A stretch of DNA of 64,000 nucleotides from Sulfitobacter albidus. Its GTDB lineage: Bacteria; Pseudomonadota; Alphaproteobacteria; Rhodobacterales; Rhodobacteraceae. The position numbers and the translations under genes were made by a program. Where the stretch lies: NCBI RefSeq assembly GCF_018200035.1, contig NZ_CP073581.1, forward strand, positions 1,298,501-1,362,500, in the 5' to 3' direction. The notes under the pieces are model-generated. The model worked only from the letters and a program-made list of their open reading frames with translations, did not search any database and was not told where the DNA came from. This document shows positions 1 to 8,518 of this stretch, piece after piece. The first letter of the stretch is position 1; each line of letters starts with the position of its first letter.

Positions 1-116
1 GCGAGGGACCATCGGTGCACAACACCAAATACAATTTCAACGACGATATCGCGCCCATCGGCGCGTCGTTCTTTGTGCGCGCGGTCGAACGCTCCCAGCC
101 GGTGGCCGGCAAATAG
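1..116 (+). CDS. M20-family amidohydrolase, C-terminal fragment
   Basis: Only the last 37 codons lie in the window, in the frame that starts at base 3 and ends with TAG at 114-116. The tail contains HNTKYNFNDDIAPIGASFF, which matches the conserved end of hippurate hydrolase-like M20 amidohydrolases (a dimetal-site His followed by the 'fND...pyGa' block). Such enzymes hydrolyse N-acyl amino acids or related amides in the cytoplasm. A ureohydrolase gene starts one base after its stop, so the two are probably cotranscribed in amide/guanidino nitrogen use. The substrate cannot be told from the fragment. Confidence 0.75.
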   Translation, partial: EGPSVHNTKYNFNDDIAPIGASFFVRAVERSQPVAGK

Positions 117-117
117 C

Positions 118-1081
118 ATGAGCCTTGAGGACGCGAAAACACAGGTCGATCAGGCCTTTACCCGCGACGATCTCAAGGGGCCGTCGTTTGAAAACGCCTT
201 TGGCGGGGCCACGTCCTTTTTGCGCCGCCGGTACACCAAGGATCTGCGCGGCGTCGATATCGCCGTGACGGGGGTGCCCTTTGACCAGGCCGTGACCAAC
301 CGCACCGGCACCCGTCTGGGCCCCGCGCGATCCGCGAGGCAAGCGCGCTGCAACCCTTCGATCCGCCCTACGGCTGGGATTTTGACGTGCTGTCCGAGTT
401 CGCCATCGCCGATTACGGCGATCTGGCGTTCGATTACGCGCAGGTCTCGGCCTTTCCGGCGGCGCTGACGGCGCATATCAAGGGCATCCTCGACGCGGGC
501 GCGGCCAGTGTCGCGCTGGGGGGCGATCACTACATCACCTTCCCGATCCTCAAGGCCTACGCCGAGAAATACGGCCCCTCAGCCTGCTGCAATTCGATGC
601 CCATTCCGACACATGGCCCGACGACGACATGGAGCGCATCGACCACGGCACGATGTTCTACAAGGCGATCAAGCTGGGGCTGATCGACCCGGCCACAAGC
701 GTGCAGGTAGGCATCCGCACCACCAACGCGGATACACTGGGTGTATGCACGATCGGTGCACGCGATGTGCACGAGATGGGTACGCGCGCCGTGGTCGAGA
801 AAATCCGCGCCGTGATGGGCGACCGCCCGACCTATCTGACCTTCGATATCGACGCGCTCGACCCCGCGTTTGCGCCAGGTACGGGCACGCCGGTGTGGGG
901 CGGTCTGGCAAGCTGGCAGGTCGCCGCGATCCTGCGCGATCTGGCGGGGCAGAACGTGGTGGGCGGCGACGTGGTTGAGGTTTCCCCCCCGTTCGACACC
1001 ACCGGGGCGACGGCCATCGCGGGCGCCCATGTGGCGACAGAGATCCTGTGTCTGATCGGCGCGAGGATGCGCGCGACATGA
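118..1081 (+). CDS. Agmatinase/arginase-family ureohydrolase, frame broken twice
   Basis: This is a manganese ureohydrolase that would cleave a guanidino compound to an amine and urea. The frame opens at ATG 118, leaves register at the C-run 321-324, continues in a second frame, leaves register again at the C-run 575-578, and ends at TGA 1079-1081. One extra C at each site restores a continuous protein of about 321 residues. Restored metal-binding motifs are GGDHYITFP, FDAHSD and DIDALDPAFAPGTGTP. Nothing else is damaged, and the missing bases are in C runs as in six other places in the window. I therefore favour a sequencing artefact over a true pseudogene, but cannot prove it. It overlaps the next ureohydrolase by ATGA. 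Confidence 0.8.
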
Positions 1082-2022
1082 GCGAGAAAAATCAACCCCT
1101 TGGCGGAAATGAGCTGGCGCGGTTTTCGGGGCCCAACACCTTCATGCGGCTGCCGTCGGTCAATGACCTCAAAGGGCTGGACGTAGCGTTTCTGGGCATC
1201 CCGATGGACATCGGCACCTCTTGGCGCTCGGGCACGCGCATGGGGCCGAAACAGATCCGCGAACAATCCGCGATGCTGCGCCCCTACAACATGGCGACGG
1301 GGGCCGCGCCGTTCGAGCGGTTGCAATGCGCCGACATCGGCGATCTGGCGATCAATACGTTCTCTCTCGCGGATAGTTTGCGCATTATCTCAGAGAGTTA
1401 CGACGAGATCCTCAACTACGATGCGATCCCCATGGCCATGGGCGGCGATCATGCGATGACCCTGCCGATCCTGCGCGCGATGGCGCGGCGGCACGGGCCG
1501 GTGGCGCTGATCCACATCGACGCGCATGCCGACGTCAACGACGAGATGTTCGGAGAGCGTGAGACCCACGGCACCTTCCTGCGTCGCGCCTATGAAGATG
1601 GGGCGGTAAACCCCCAGAAGACATATCAAATCGGAATACGTGGCACCGGCTACGCCGCCAGCGACTTCAGCGAGGCGGCAGGCTGGGGGTTCCAGCAATG
1701 GCCCGCCGAAGAGCTGTGGCACCGCTCGCTCGCCTCGCTGGGCGCCGAGATCCGCCGGGACATCGGCGATACTCCCGCCTACATCACCTACGACATCGAC
1801 AGCCTCGATCCCGCCTACGCGCCCGGCACCGGCACGCCGGAGATAGGCGGGCTGACCACGCCGCAGGCGATGGAGCTGATCCGGGGGCTCAAGGGCATCA
1901 ATGTCGTGGGATGCGATCTGGTGGAAGTCTCGCCGCCCTACGATACATCAGGTAACACGGGTCTGGTGGCGGCGAACCTGCTGTATGAGATGCTGTGTAT
2001 CCTTCCCGGAGCCAGCGCGTGA
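1078..2022 (+). CDS. Agmatinase-family ureohydrolase (intact paralogue)
   Basis: An intact 314-residue member of the arginase/agmatinase superfamily. It shows all dimanganese motifs: GGDHAMTLP (about residues 126-134), IDAHADVND, and DIDSLDPAYAPGTGTPE near the C-terminus. The expected reaction is hydrolysis of a guanidino compound (agmatine, guanidinobutyrate or guanidinopropionate) to the amine plus urea. The ATG at 1078 is chosen because it overlaps the previous stop as ATGA; an in-frame GTG at 1048 would add ten residues. It lies directly behind a paralogue and an M20 amidohydrolase, which suggests use of guanidino compounds as nitrogen source. The superfamily alone does not fix the substrate. 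Confidence 0.85.
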   Translation: MSEKNQPLGGNELARFSGPNTFMRLPSVNDLKGLDVAFLGIPMDIGTSWRSGTRMGPKQIREQSAMLRPYNMATGAAPFERLQCADIGDLAINTFSLADSLRIISESYDEILNYDAIPMAMGGDHAMTLPILRAMARRHGPVALIHIDAHADVNDEMFGERETHGTFLRRAYEDGAVNPQKTYQIGIRGTGYAASDFSEAAGWGFQQWPAEELWHRSLASLGAEIRRDIGDTPAYITYDIDSLDPAYAPGTGTPEIGGLTTPQAMELIRGLKGINVVGCDLVEVSPPYDTSGNTGLVAANLLYEMLCILPGASA

Positions 2023-2037
2023 GGCGCGGACGGGATC

Positions 2038-2059
2038 AGGTATTTTTAAAAGGGTGCAG
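2038..2059 (+). repeat. Dispersed intergenic motif AGGTATTT-N3-AAAGGGTGCAG, copy 1
   Basis: This 22-bp stretch between the ureohydrolase stop and the DUF1499 gene matches a second copy at 42852-42873 at all positions except three in the middle. It sits just upstream of the ribosome-binding site of the next gene. No function is known to me. Confidence 0.5.
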
Positions 2060-2074
2060 AGGGGGATGGTGCGC

Positions 2075-2473
2075 ATGATCTGGCTTGTAGTGATTTTCGG
2101 GATCGTGGCCGGATTGGCCTATATCCGTCTGGCACCTTCGGACGTGAGCCGGTGGCATCGGCCCATCGGTGCTGCGGAGGATGTGGACGGGGTCGGCTGG
2201 TCCGCGCGGGTGATCCCGGCGGGGGGGGAGACGCTGTCGAAGCTGCATCAGGCCATGCTTGCGCTGCCGCGCACGGAGCTTTTGGCCGGCGGTGTGGGCG
2301 AGGGGCGCCTGACCTATGTCACACGCTCGCGGATCATGGGGTTTCCCGATTACACCACGATCGAGCGGGACGGCGATGTGATCAAGCTGTATGCCCGGTT
2401 GCGTTTTGGGCGGTCAGATCTTGGGGTCAATGGCGCGCGATTGCAGCGGGTGATCGAAGCCGCGCGGGGATAG
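2075..2473 (+). CDS. DUF1499 family protein, membrane-anchored
   Basis: A protein of about 132 residues with an N-terminal hydrophobic helix (MIWLVVIFGIVAGLAYI) that should anchor it in the inner membrane, followed by a DUF1499 domain ending in a typical 'D..RSRsR.G..D.g.N..R...i' block (here RLRFGRSDLGVNGARLQRVI). DUF1499 has no established function. Two starts are possible: ATG 2066 has the AGAGGGGG stretch right against it, while ATG 2075 has it at a normal spacing, so 2075 is preferred. Its 3' end overlaps a convergent small gene by 60 bp. Confidence 0.75.
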   Translation: MIWLVVIFGIVAGLAYIRLAPSDVSRWHRPIGAAEDVDGVGWSARVIPAGGETLSKLHQAMLALPRTELLAGGVGEGRLTYVTRSRIMGFPDYTTIERDGDVIKLYARLRFGRSDLGVNGARLQRVIEAARG

Positions 2474-2707
2474 CTCGGAGGTAAAGCACCCCTCCTGCGT
2501 TTCGCGCCACATCGGCACGTTGAGCGACATCTGGCACTGTGCCGTGAACATGCGCCCACCCACCTGAAGGCAGATGGATTCGCCCAGCTCGATCCGGGCG
2601 CCGCCGCTGTCGGTGCAGTAGCAATCGATGGTACGACCCTGGGGAGTAACCACATCCGCAAGGCCGGGGGACGCCACGAGGGCGCAGGCAAAGATCAAAT
2701 GTTTCAT
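2414..2707 (-). CDS. Small exported Cys-containing protein, unknown function
   Basis: A 97-residue protein that starts with a clear signal peptide (MKHLIFACALVASPGLA, cleavage before DVV), so it should reach the periplasm. The mature part has four cysteines (CYC, C, C) that could form disulfides, then an acidic to aromatic stretch. I do not recognise a family. The gene is transcribed towards the DUF1499 gene and overlaps its 3' end by 60 bp, so its last 20 codons are less certain. It starts head to head with prfA, 43 bp away. Confidence 0.65.
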   Translation of the reverse strand: MKHLIFACALVASPGLADVVTPQGRTIDCYCTDSGGARIELGESICLQVGGRMFTAQCQMSLNVPMWRETQEGCFTSELSPRGFDHPLQSRAIDPKI

Positions 2708-2750
2708 GGTGGCAGCATAGCATGGCGCGCCCCTTGACCAAAAGGGTTTG

Positions 2751-3818
2751 ATGGGTCACTTCGTCGCTATGATACCTCTCGACCGGCTTGCCCAGATCAA
2801 CGACCGTTTTGAATACCTCGAGGCCGCGATGGCCACGGCGGGCGGCGATATTTCCAAGATGGCACGCGAATACAACGCCCTGCGGCCCGTCGTTGAACAG
2901 ATCGGCGCGTATCGCGGATTGCTGCGCGATCTGGAGGGCGCGCGGGAGATGCTGGACGATCCCGACATGGCCGCCATGGCGCGCGAGGAGATCGCGGCGC
3001 TGGAGGCGCAGCGCCCGGCGGCGGAGGCGGCCTTGCAACTGGCGCTGTTGCCCAAGGATGAGGCGGATGCGCGCCCCGCCATGCTGGAGATCCGGCCCGG
3101 CACGGGCGGTGACGAGGCGGCGCTGTTTGCCGCCGATCTGCTGCGCATGTACCAGCGCTATGCCGAGGCGCGCGGCTGGAGCGTTGACATGGTCGAGCAG
3201 CAGATGACCGAGCTGGGTGGCGTCAAGGAAGTCGTGGCGCACATCAAGGGCGAGAACGTCTTTGCCCGGCTCAAGTTCGAGAGCGGTGTGCACCGGGTGC
3301 AGCGCGTGCCCGCGACCGAGAGCGGCGGACGCATCCATACCTCGGCGGCGACGGTGGCGGTGTTGCCGGAGGCGGAGGATGTGGATATCCAGATCGACGC
3401 GAATGACATCCGCATCGACACCATGCGCGCGTCCGGATCGGGCGGGCAGCACGTCAACACCACCGATTCCGCCGTGCGCATCACGCACATCCCCAGCGGG
3501 ATCGTCGTCACCAGTTCCGAGAAATCGCAGCACCGCAATCGCGAGATCGCCATGCAGGTGCTGAAATCCCGGCTGTTTGATGCGGAGCGGCAGCGGGTGG
3601 ACAGTGAACGGTCCGACGCGCGGGCCGCACAGGTCGGCAGCGGCGACCGATCCGAGCGGATCCGCACCTATAATTTCCCCCAAGGCCGCATGACGGACCA
3701 CCGGATCAACCTCACGCTTTATAAGCTGGATGCGGTCATGCAGGGCGATCTGGATGAGATCGTCGATGCGCTGACGGCGGACGCGCAGGCGCAGCAGCTT
3801 GCCGCGATGCAGTCGTGA
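2751..3818 (+). CDS. prfA: Peptide chain release factor 1
   Basis: RF1 reads UAA and UAG in the ribosomal A site and triggers release of the finished protein. The product is about 355 residues, the family length. The PCRF domain is followed by the peptidyl-hydrolase loop [20 protein letters not shown] with GGQ at residues 231-233, and a basic C-terminal domain. The start is uncertain: ATG 2751 follows AAAGGG, while the internal ATG 2769 (MIPLDRL) matches many homologues. It overlaps prmC, whose product methylates the GGQ glutamine, so enzyme and substrate are made from one transcript. Confidence 0.95.
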   Translation: MGHFVAMIPLDRLAQINDRFEYLEAAMATAGGDISKMAREYNALRPVVEQIGAYRGLLRDLEGAREMLDDPDMAAMAREEIAALEAQRPAAEAALQLALLPKDEADARPAMLEIRPGTGGDEAALFAADLLRMYQRYAEARGWSVDMVEQQMTELGGVKEVVAHIKGENVFARLKFESGVHRVQRVPATESGGRIHTSAATVAVLPEAEDVDIQIDANDIRIDTMRASGSGGQHVNTTDSAVRITHIPSGIVVTSSEKSQHRNREIAMQVLKSRLFDAERQRVDSERSDARAAQVGSGDRSERIRTYNFPQGRMTDHRINLTLYKLDAVMQGDLDEIVDALTADAQAQQLAAMQS

Positions 3819-4651
3819 GCACCGCCGCCGTCGCCATGGCGCAGGCCGCCGCCCGGCTGCGCGCCGCCGGTGTGCCGGATCCCGCGCGCGACGCGCGGCT
3901 GCTGCTGGCACACGCGGCGTCGGTCGATGCGGCGCGGGTCACCTTGATTGCCCCCGAAGAGATCGCCCCCGAGATTGAGGAGCGGTTTGAGCAGCTTGTC
4001 GCCTTGCGCGCCGTGCGGGTGCCGGTCTCGCAACTGGTGGGGGAGCGGGCTTTTTACGGGCGCGGATTCAAGGTCAGCCGCGATGTGCTGGATCCGCGCC
4101 CCGAGACGGAAACGCTGATCGAGGCGGCGCTGGCCGCGCCGTTTGACCGGGTGCTGGATCTGGGCATTGGATCGGGCTGTATCCTCGTCAGCCTTCTGGC
4201 GGAACGGACCGGTGCGCAGGGCGTGGGCGTCGATCTGTCGGAGGCTGCCTGCCTGCAGGCGAGCGCCAATGCGGTGCTGCACGGGGTGGCCGATCGTGCG
4301 GATATCCGGCAATCGGATTGGTTCGGCGCGGTCGAGGGGCGCTTTGATCTGATCGTGAGCAATCCGCCCTACCTCGCGCGGGCCGAGATGGCCGATGTCG
4401 CGCCGGAGTTGGCATTGCACGAACCTGCGATGGCGCTGACCGACGGGGCCGATGGCCTCAGCGTCTACCGATTGATCGCGGCGCGGGCGCAGGGGTATCT
4501 GAGCGCCGGGGGCCGCGTGCTTGTTGAAATCGGCCATCTGCAGGGGCCGGATGTGCGCGCAATCTTTGCCGCCGAAGGATGGGCCGATATCGCCGTGCTA
4601 CCCGATCTGGACGGGCGCGACCGCGTCGTTCAGGCGCAAAATCCCGCTTGA
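3815..4651 (+). CDS. prmC: Release factor glutamine methyltransferase
   Basis: PrmC (HemK) transfers a methyl group from SAM to the glutamine of the GGQ motif in release factors. The 278-residue protein has the N-terminal helical substrate domain, the SAM-binding motif [15 protein letters not shown] and the catalytic NPPY motif (SNPPYLAR), which is typical of amide-nitrogen methyltransferases. Translation begins at GTG 3815, overlapping the prfA stop as GTGA, which indicates translational coupling. It is the last gene of the prfA-prmC unit; a 209-bp gap follows. Confidence 0.95.
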   Translation: MSTAAVAMAQAAARLRAAGVPDPARDARLLLAHAASVDAARVTLIAPEEIAPEIEERFEQLVALRAVRVPVSQLVGERAFYGRGFKVSRDVLDPRPETETLIEAALAAPFDRVLDLGIGSGCILVSLLAERTGAQGVGVDLSEAACLQASANAVLHGVADRADIRQSDWFGAVEGRFDLIVSNPPYLARAEMADVAPELALHEPAMALTDGADGLSVYRLIAARAQGYLSAGGRVLVEIGHLQGPDVRAIFAAEGWADIAVLPDLDGRDRVVQAQNPA

Positions 4652-4860
4652 CGGCGTCAATGCGCCACATATTTTGCGGTTTGCCCCTTTTCCTTGCCGA
4701 AAACTGCGGCTATCAAAAGGGAGTTGCAGTGACGGACACAGGCGTGTCCCCCGCGGCGTCAAGCCAACAACGACGGGCGATTGGCCCAGATTGATGTGCT
4801 CCGACGGCAGATTGCCGGTCCGGGCACGAGACAAAACAGCACCAAAGGCTGATCCTCTCT

Positions 4861-5439
4861 ATGAAACCTCAAAGATCGCGTTCGCGTAACAACAAAAACC
4901 GCAACCGTGGTGGCAACAATCAGGGCGGCAACGTCGTCAACCGCGTGTTCGACAGCTCCGGCCCCGAGGGCAAGGTGCGCGGCACCCCGCAGCAGGTGAT
5001 CGAGAAATACAATCAGCTGGCACGCGACGCGATGCTCAGCAATGACCGCGTCGCGATGGAGAATTTCCAGCAGCACGCAGAGCATTATCTGCGGATGCTG
5101 TCCGAGGCGCAGAAGGAACAGGACGCCAAGCGCGAAGAGCAGGAGCGCCAGAACCGCGAGCGTCAGGCGGAGCGGGACCGTGAGCGTGCCGAGCGTCAGG
5201 AGCGGGAAGCCGCAAATCAGGCCAAGAACGCCGAACGCCAGCAGGAGACGCAGCCCGACGCGCAGCAGGACGAAGCGCAGCCGTCGGCGGAGGACGACAG
5301 CACGCTGGTCGAAACCCCCGAGAGCAAGCCAAAGACGCGCCGCGCGCCGCGCCGCAAGAAGCCCAAAGCCGAAGAGGGTGAAGGGCAGAATGACGGCGGC
5401 GCCAAAGACGGCGGCGATCAGCCCGAAGCGGCTGAGTAA
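4861..5439 (+). CDS. DUF4167 domain protein, low complexity
   Basis: A 192-residue protein. The first 70 residues hold a DUF4167 domain: a basic, Asn/Arg/Gly-rich start (RSRSRNNKNRNRGG) and the conserved helix 'GTPQQVIEKYNQLARDAMLSNDR'-like block, followed by the 'NFQQHAEHYLRML' helix. The remainder is a long Glu/Arg/Gln-rich coiled or disordered tail with basic patches (RRAPRRKKPK). The domain is widespread in alphaproteobacteria and of unknown function; the basic ends suggest nucleic-acid contact, which is inference. The gene has its own unit, ending at a strong terminator. The 209 bp upstream hold no gene I can support. Confidence 0.8.
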   Translation: MKPQRSRSRNNKNRNRGGNNQGGNVVNRVFDSSGPEGKVRGTPQQVIEKYNQLARDAMLSNDRVAMENFQQHAEHYLRMLSEAQKEQDAKREEQERQNRERQAERDRERAERQEREAANQAKNAERQQETQPDAQQDEAQPSAEDDSTLVETPESKPKTRRAPRRKKPKAEEGEGQNDGGAKDGGDQPEAAE

Positions 5440-5463
5440 GCCGCCCCCGAGGTCCGATTGGAA

Positions 5464-5499
5464 AAAGCCCTGCCACTTGGCGGGGCTTTGTCGTTTTTG
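5464..5499. terminator. Bidirectional intrinsic terminator
   Basis: An 11-bp stem (AAAGCCCTGCC with GGCGGGGCTTT, one G-U pair, loop ACTT) is flanked by an A run at 5462-5466 and a T run at 5494-5498. It lies between the convergent ends of the DUF4167 gene (5439) and rsmA (5503) and can end transcripts in both directions. Confidence 0.8.
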
Positions 5500-5502
5500 G
5501 GG

Positions 5503-6345
5503 TTAAGGCGCGTCCAGCGCGCGGGCCAGCGCGCAGAACCCTTCCAGCGGGATCTGTTCGGCCCGGTCGGTGGGTTTAAGACCGGCGGCGATCAGCCGGT
5601 CCTCGATATCGGGGGCCTGTCCCTTAAGGGCCGCGCGCAGCATCTTGCGGCGCTGGTTGAACGCGGCGGCCACGACACGCGACAGGGTGGCCGCGCGCGC
5701 GGGAAAGCGTGGCTCTGCCAGGGCGGTCAGATGCACCACGGCAGAGGAGACTTTTGGCGGCGGTGTGAAGGCTTCGGGCGGCAAGGACAGCGCAATGGCC
5801 GCGTCAGAGCGCCACTGCGCGAGAATCGCCAGTCGTCCGTAGGCCTTGGAGCCGGGGCGGGCCACAATGCGCTCGGCCACTTCGCGTTGGAACATCAGGG
5901 TAAGGCTTTGCCAGTAGGGCGGCCAGTCGGGCGGGGTGAGCCAGCGCACCAGCAGTTCCGTGCCGACGTTATAGGGCAGGTTGGCGGCCACCCGGATGGG
6001 GGGTGTCAGATGCGCAAGCGGATCGATTTCCAGCGCGTCCCCCTCGATAATCTCAAGCTGGCCGGGGTAGGCGGCGGCGATTTCCTCCAGCGCGGGCAGG
6101 CAGCGGCGGTCCTTTTCGATGGCGAGCACCCGGCGGGCGCCCTCGCTCAGCAGACCGCGCGTCAGGCCACCGGGGCCGGGGCCGATCTCCAGCACGTCGC
6201 AGCCCGACAGATCACCCGCCTGCCGCGCGATCTTGGCCGTGAGGTTGAGATCCAGCAGAAAGTTCTGGCCCAGCGATTTGCGCGCGCTCAGCCCGTGCGC
6301 GGCGATGACCGCGCGCAGCGGGGGCAATCCGTCGATCTGGCTCAT
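5503..6345 (-). CDS. rsmA: 16S rRNA dimethyladenosine transferase
   Basis: RsmA (KsgA) dimethylates A1518 and A1519 in 16S rRNA during small-subunit maturation. The 280-residue protein has the family landmarks in order: SLGQNFLLD near residue 24, the SAM motif [19 protein letters not shown] and EGDAL, the catalytic NLPYNVGTE motif, and FNQRRKMLR in the C-terminal domain. Its ATG overlaps the pdxA stop as ATGA. It is the last gene of the lptF-lptG-lptD-surA-pdxA-rsmA operon, and the pdxA-rsmA ending is common in proteobacteria. Confidence 0.96.
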   Translation of the reverse strand: MSQIDGLPPLRAVIAAHGLSARKSLGQNFLLDLNLTAKIARQAGDLSGCDVLEIGPGPGGLTRGLLSEGARRVLAIEKDRRCLPALEEIAAAYPGQLEIIEGDALEIDPLAHLTPPIRVAANLPYNVGTELLVRWLTPPDWPPYWQSLTLMFQREVAERIVARPGSKAYGRLAILAQWRSDAAIALSLPPEAFTPPPKVSSAVVHLTALAEPRFPARAATLSRVVAAAFNQRRKMLRAALKGQAPDIEDRLIAAGLKPTDRAEQIPLEGFCALARALDAP

Positions 6346-7301
6346 CGAGTGGCCATATCGTGAGCAAGCCGGATCGCGTGGGTCATGCTCGACGGGTTGG
6401 CGATGCCACGCCCGGCGATGTCAAACGCGGTGCCGTGATCGGGTGAGGTGCGCACAAACGGCAGGCCCAGCGTGACGTTCACGCCGCGGTCAAAATCCAG
6501 CGTCTTGATCGGGATGAGCGCCTGATCGTGGTACATCGCAATCGCCGCGTCATAGCGCGCGCGGGCGGCGGCGTGGAACATCGTATCGGCGGGCAGCGGC
6601 CCGGTGAGCGCGTAGCCCTCGGCCTGCATCTGCGTGATGAGGCCTCCGATCCAGTCAAGCTCTTCGGTGCCCATGGCCCCGCCTTCGCCCGCGTGGGGGT
6701 TCAGGCCCGCGATCGCGATGCGCGGGGCGGCGACGCCGAACTGATCGCGCAGTCCGGCGTGCGTACTCTCGATCGTGCGGCGCAGCAGCGCGGGGGTCAG
6801 CGCGTGCGGCACCTCGGCGAGTGCGATGTGGATCGTCGCGGGCACCACCCGCAGCGCGTCGGAGGCGAGCATCATCACAACGTCCACGTCGCCCGCGAGG
6901 GCGGCGAGGTATTCGGTATGGCCGGGGTAGGCAAAATCCGCCCCGTCCTTGAGCGCCTTTTTGTGGATGGGCGCGGTGCAGATGGCGCTGGCTGCCCCTT
7001 GCTGTACCAGATCGACGGCGCGGGCGATCACGTCGATCACCCCTTGCGCATTGCGCGGATCCGGCGTGCCCGGCGTGGCGTCCCCGGCAAAGGGATGGGC
7101 CAGAACGGGCAGGGCGCGCGCGCTCACATCGGTCGCTTGGGCAGGATCGTCGATCACCTCATGCACGCAATCTGCGGGCAGGTGGCGCGGGTCGCCCAGC
7201 CACAGCATCGGCACGCGGTCGGCCAGCCGCGCCCAGGCGCGGGCCGCGATTTCGGGGCCGATGCCTGCGGGTTCCCCGCAGGTCAGAACAACGGGTTTCA
7301 T
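6342..7301 (-). CDS. pdxA: 4-hydroxythreonine-4-phosphate dehydrogenase
   Basis: PdxA oxidises 4-phosphohydroxy-L-threonine with NAD in the DXP-dependent pyridoxal 5'-phosphate pathway. The 319-residue protein shows [12 protein letters not shown] at the start, the substrate/metal histidines in TAPIHKKAL, the GHTEYLA block, and [11 protein letters not shown] followed by '[14 protein letters not shown]'-type C-terminal residues that complete the zinc site across the dimer. The gene starts 4 bp inside the end of surA, so it depends on the envelope operon promoter. Cytoplasmic. Confidence 0.95.
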   Translation of the reverse strand: MKPVVLTCGEPAGIGPEIAARAWARLADRVPMLWLGDPRHLPADCVHEVIDDPAQATDVSARALPVLAHPFAGDATPGTPDPRNAQGVIDVIARAVDLVQQGAASAICTAPIHKKALKDGADFAYPGHTEYLAALAGDVDVVMMLASDALRVVPATIHIALAEVPHALTPALLRRTIESTHAGLRDQFGVAAPRIAIAGLNPHAGEGGAMGTEELDWIGGLITQMQAEGYALTGPLPADTMFHAAARARYDAAIAMYHDQALIPIKTLDFDRGVNVTLGLPFVRTSPDHGTAFDIAGRGIANPSSMTHAIRLAHDMATR

Positions 7302-8518
7302 GGATAGACGATACGGGCGTCCGCGCGCAGCTCGGCCAGCAGGCTGTCGGCAAAGCCCGACAGGCGGCGCTGGCGGATCGAGGCTGCGACCTCCTCGCGG
7401 CTGACGTCGGCGTTTTGCGCAGCGGTGCGCCCGCAGAGCATCAGGAACACCAGCGCCTGTCCGTCAGAGCGGGTCAGCGCGGTTGAGACTTCGCCGGGAT
7501 CCAGCTTGCTCAATTCGATGGCGAAGTCCTGCGGAATCTCGCCGGGCACGCGGCTTTCGCGGTCCAGCACGCCCTCGGGCTGACCCTTGGCAAAGCCATA
7601 GAGATCGTCGCAGACGTCGACCTGCGCGCGCAGGTTGGCCGCCTGTTGCAATGTCTCGGGCGAGCGCCCACCGGCCATGTAGTAGGCGGCGTATTCGATC
7701 GCGGCGTATTCCGGCACCGGCGCGCCGGTTTCCTCGATATCGCGCAGCTGGAACAATGCCACGGCATTGGGGATGTTGAGCGGTTGCGTGACCTCCCCCG
7801 GTGCCAACGACAGGATCAGCGGCTGCAGTGCCGGCGGCAGGTTCGACAGCGCCTGCCAGGGCAGACGCCCGCCGTTGCCGCGGGTGGCGGTGGCCGAATA
7901 CTGGCGCGCAAAGCTGGAGAATTCCGCCGTCGATTGCGACTGCGCAATCTTTTCGGCGATGGCCTGTACCTGTGCGGCGCGCGGGGGCGGGGCAGGAATG
8001 ATGATCTCGGACACCAGCACGCGGATGTTCGATCCGCCCGCCGATTGGCTGGCCAGCGCGCGGTCAATCTCCGCCTCCGAGATCTGGACCCGCCCGGCAA
8101 AGCGCGCGCGGATCAGTTCGCGCCAGGCCACACCGCTGACGACAAAATCGCGGTAGGTCTCGCGTGCAATCCCCGCCTGCTCAAGCGCCTGGGTGAACTC
8201 GGCGCGCGTCAGGTTCGCGCGGCCCGCGAATTCCTCAAGGGCTGCGTTGATGTCGGCTTCGGTCAGTTGCAGGCCAACATCGCGGATCTCCGCGTTGCGC
8301 AGGCGCTCGTTGATAAGGCTTTCGATGGCCGCGTCGCGGGTGGCCCCGGGGGCGCGCAGGATCTGCAAAAAGCGGATCCGCTGCTGTACCTCGAATTCGG
8401 TCACGGCGGTGTCGTTTACCTTGACCACCGGGGCAAAGAGGTTTTGCGCCACACCGGGCAGGGCCATGCCGGCCACGAAGGCGGCGGCGAGAAGGGGGCG
8501 GAGGGCTAGTTTGAACAT
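7298..8518 (-). CDS. surA: Periplasmic chaperone / peptidyl-prolyl isomerase SurA
   Basis: SurA escorts unfolded outer-membrane proteins to the BAM complex. The 406-residue protein has a Sec signal peptide (LLAAAFVAGMALPGVA, cut before QN), a helical N-terminal chaperone domain, and one recognisable parvulin-type domain around residues 170-270 (SEIIIP...FSSFARQYSAT...GRLPWQALSNLPPAL). Alphaproteobacterial SurA proteins often have a single or degenerate parvulin domain. Its start overlaps the lptD 3' end by 13 bp, which ties this chaperone to synthesis of the major client LptD. Confidence 0.9.
   Translation of the reverse strand: MFKLALRPLLAAAFVAGMALPGVAQNLFAPVVKVNDTAVTEFEVQQRIRFLQILRAPGATRDAAIESLINERLRNAEIRDVGLQLTEADINAALEEFAGRANLTRAEFTQALEQAGIARETYRDFVVSGVAWRELIRARFAGRVQISEAEIDRALASQSAGGSNIRVLVSEIIIPAPPPRAAQVQAIAEKIAQSQSTAEFSSFARQYSATATRGNGGRLPWQALSNLPPALQPLILSLAPGEVTQPLNIPNAVALFQLRDIEETGAPVPEYAAIEYAAYYMAGGRSPETLQQAANLRAQVDVCDDLYGFAKGQPEGVLDRESRVPGEIPQDFAIELSKLDPGEVSTALTRSDGQALVFLMLCGRTAAQNADVSREEVAASIRQRRLSGFADSLLAELRADARIVYP

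Noticed and set aside
4652..4860. Short frames between prmC and the DUF4167 gene
   Set aside because: No start with a ribosome site and no recognisable peptide. It is left as an intergenic leader without a call.
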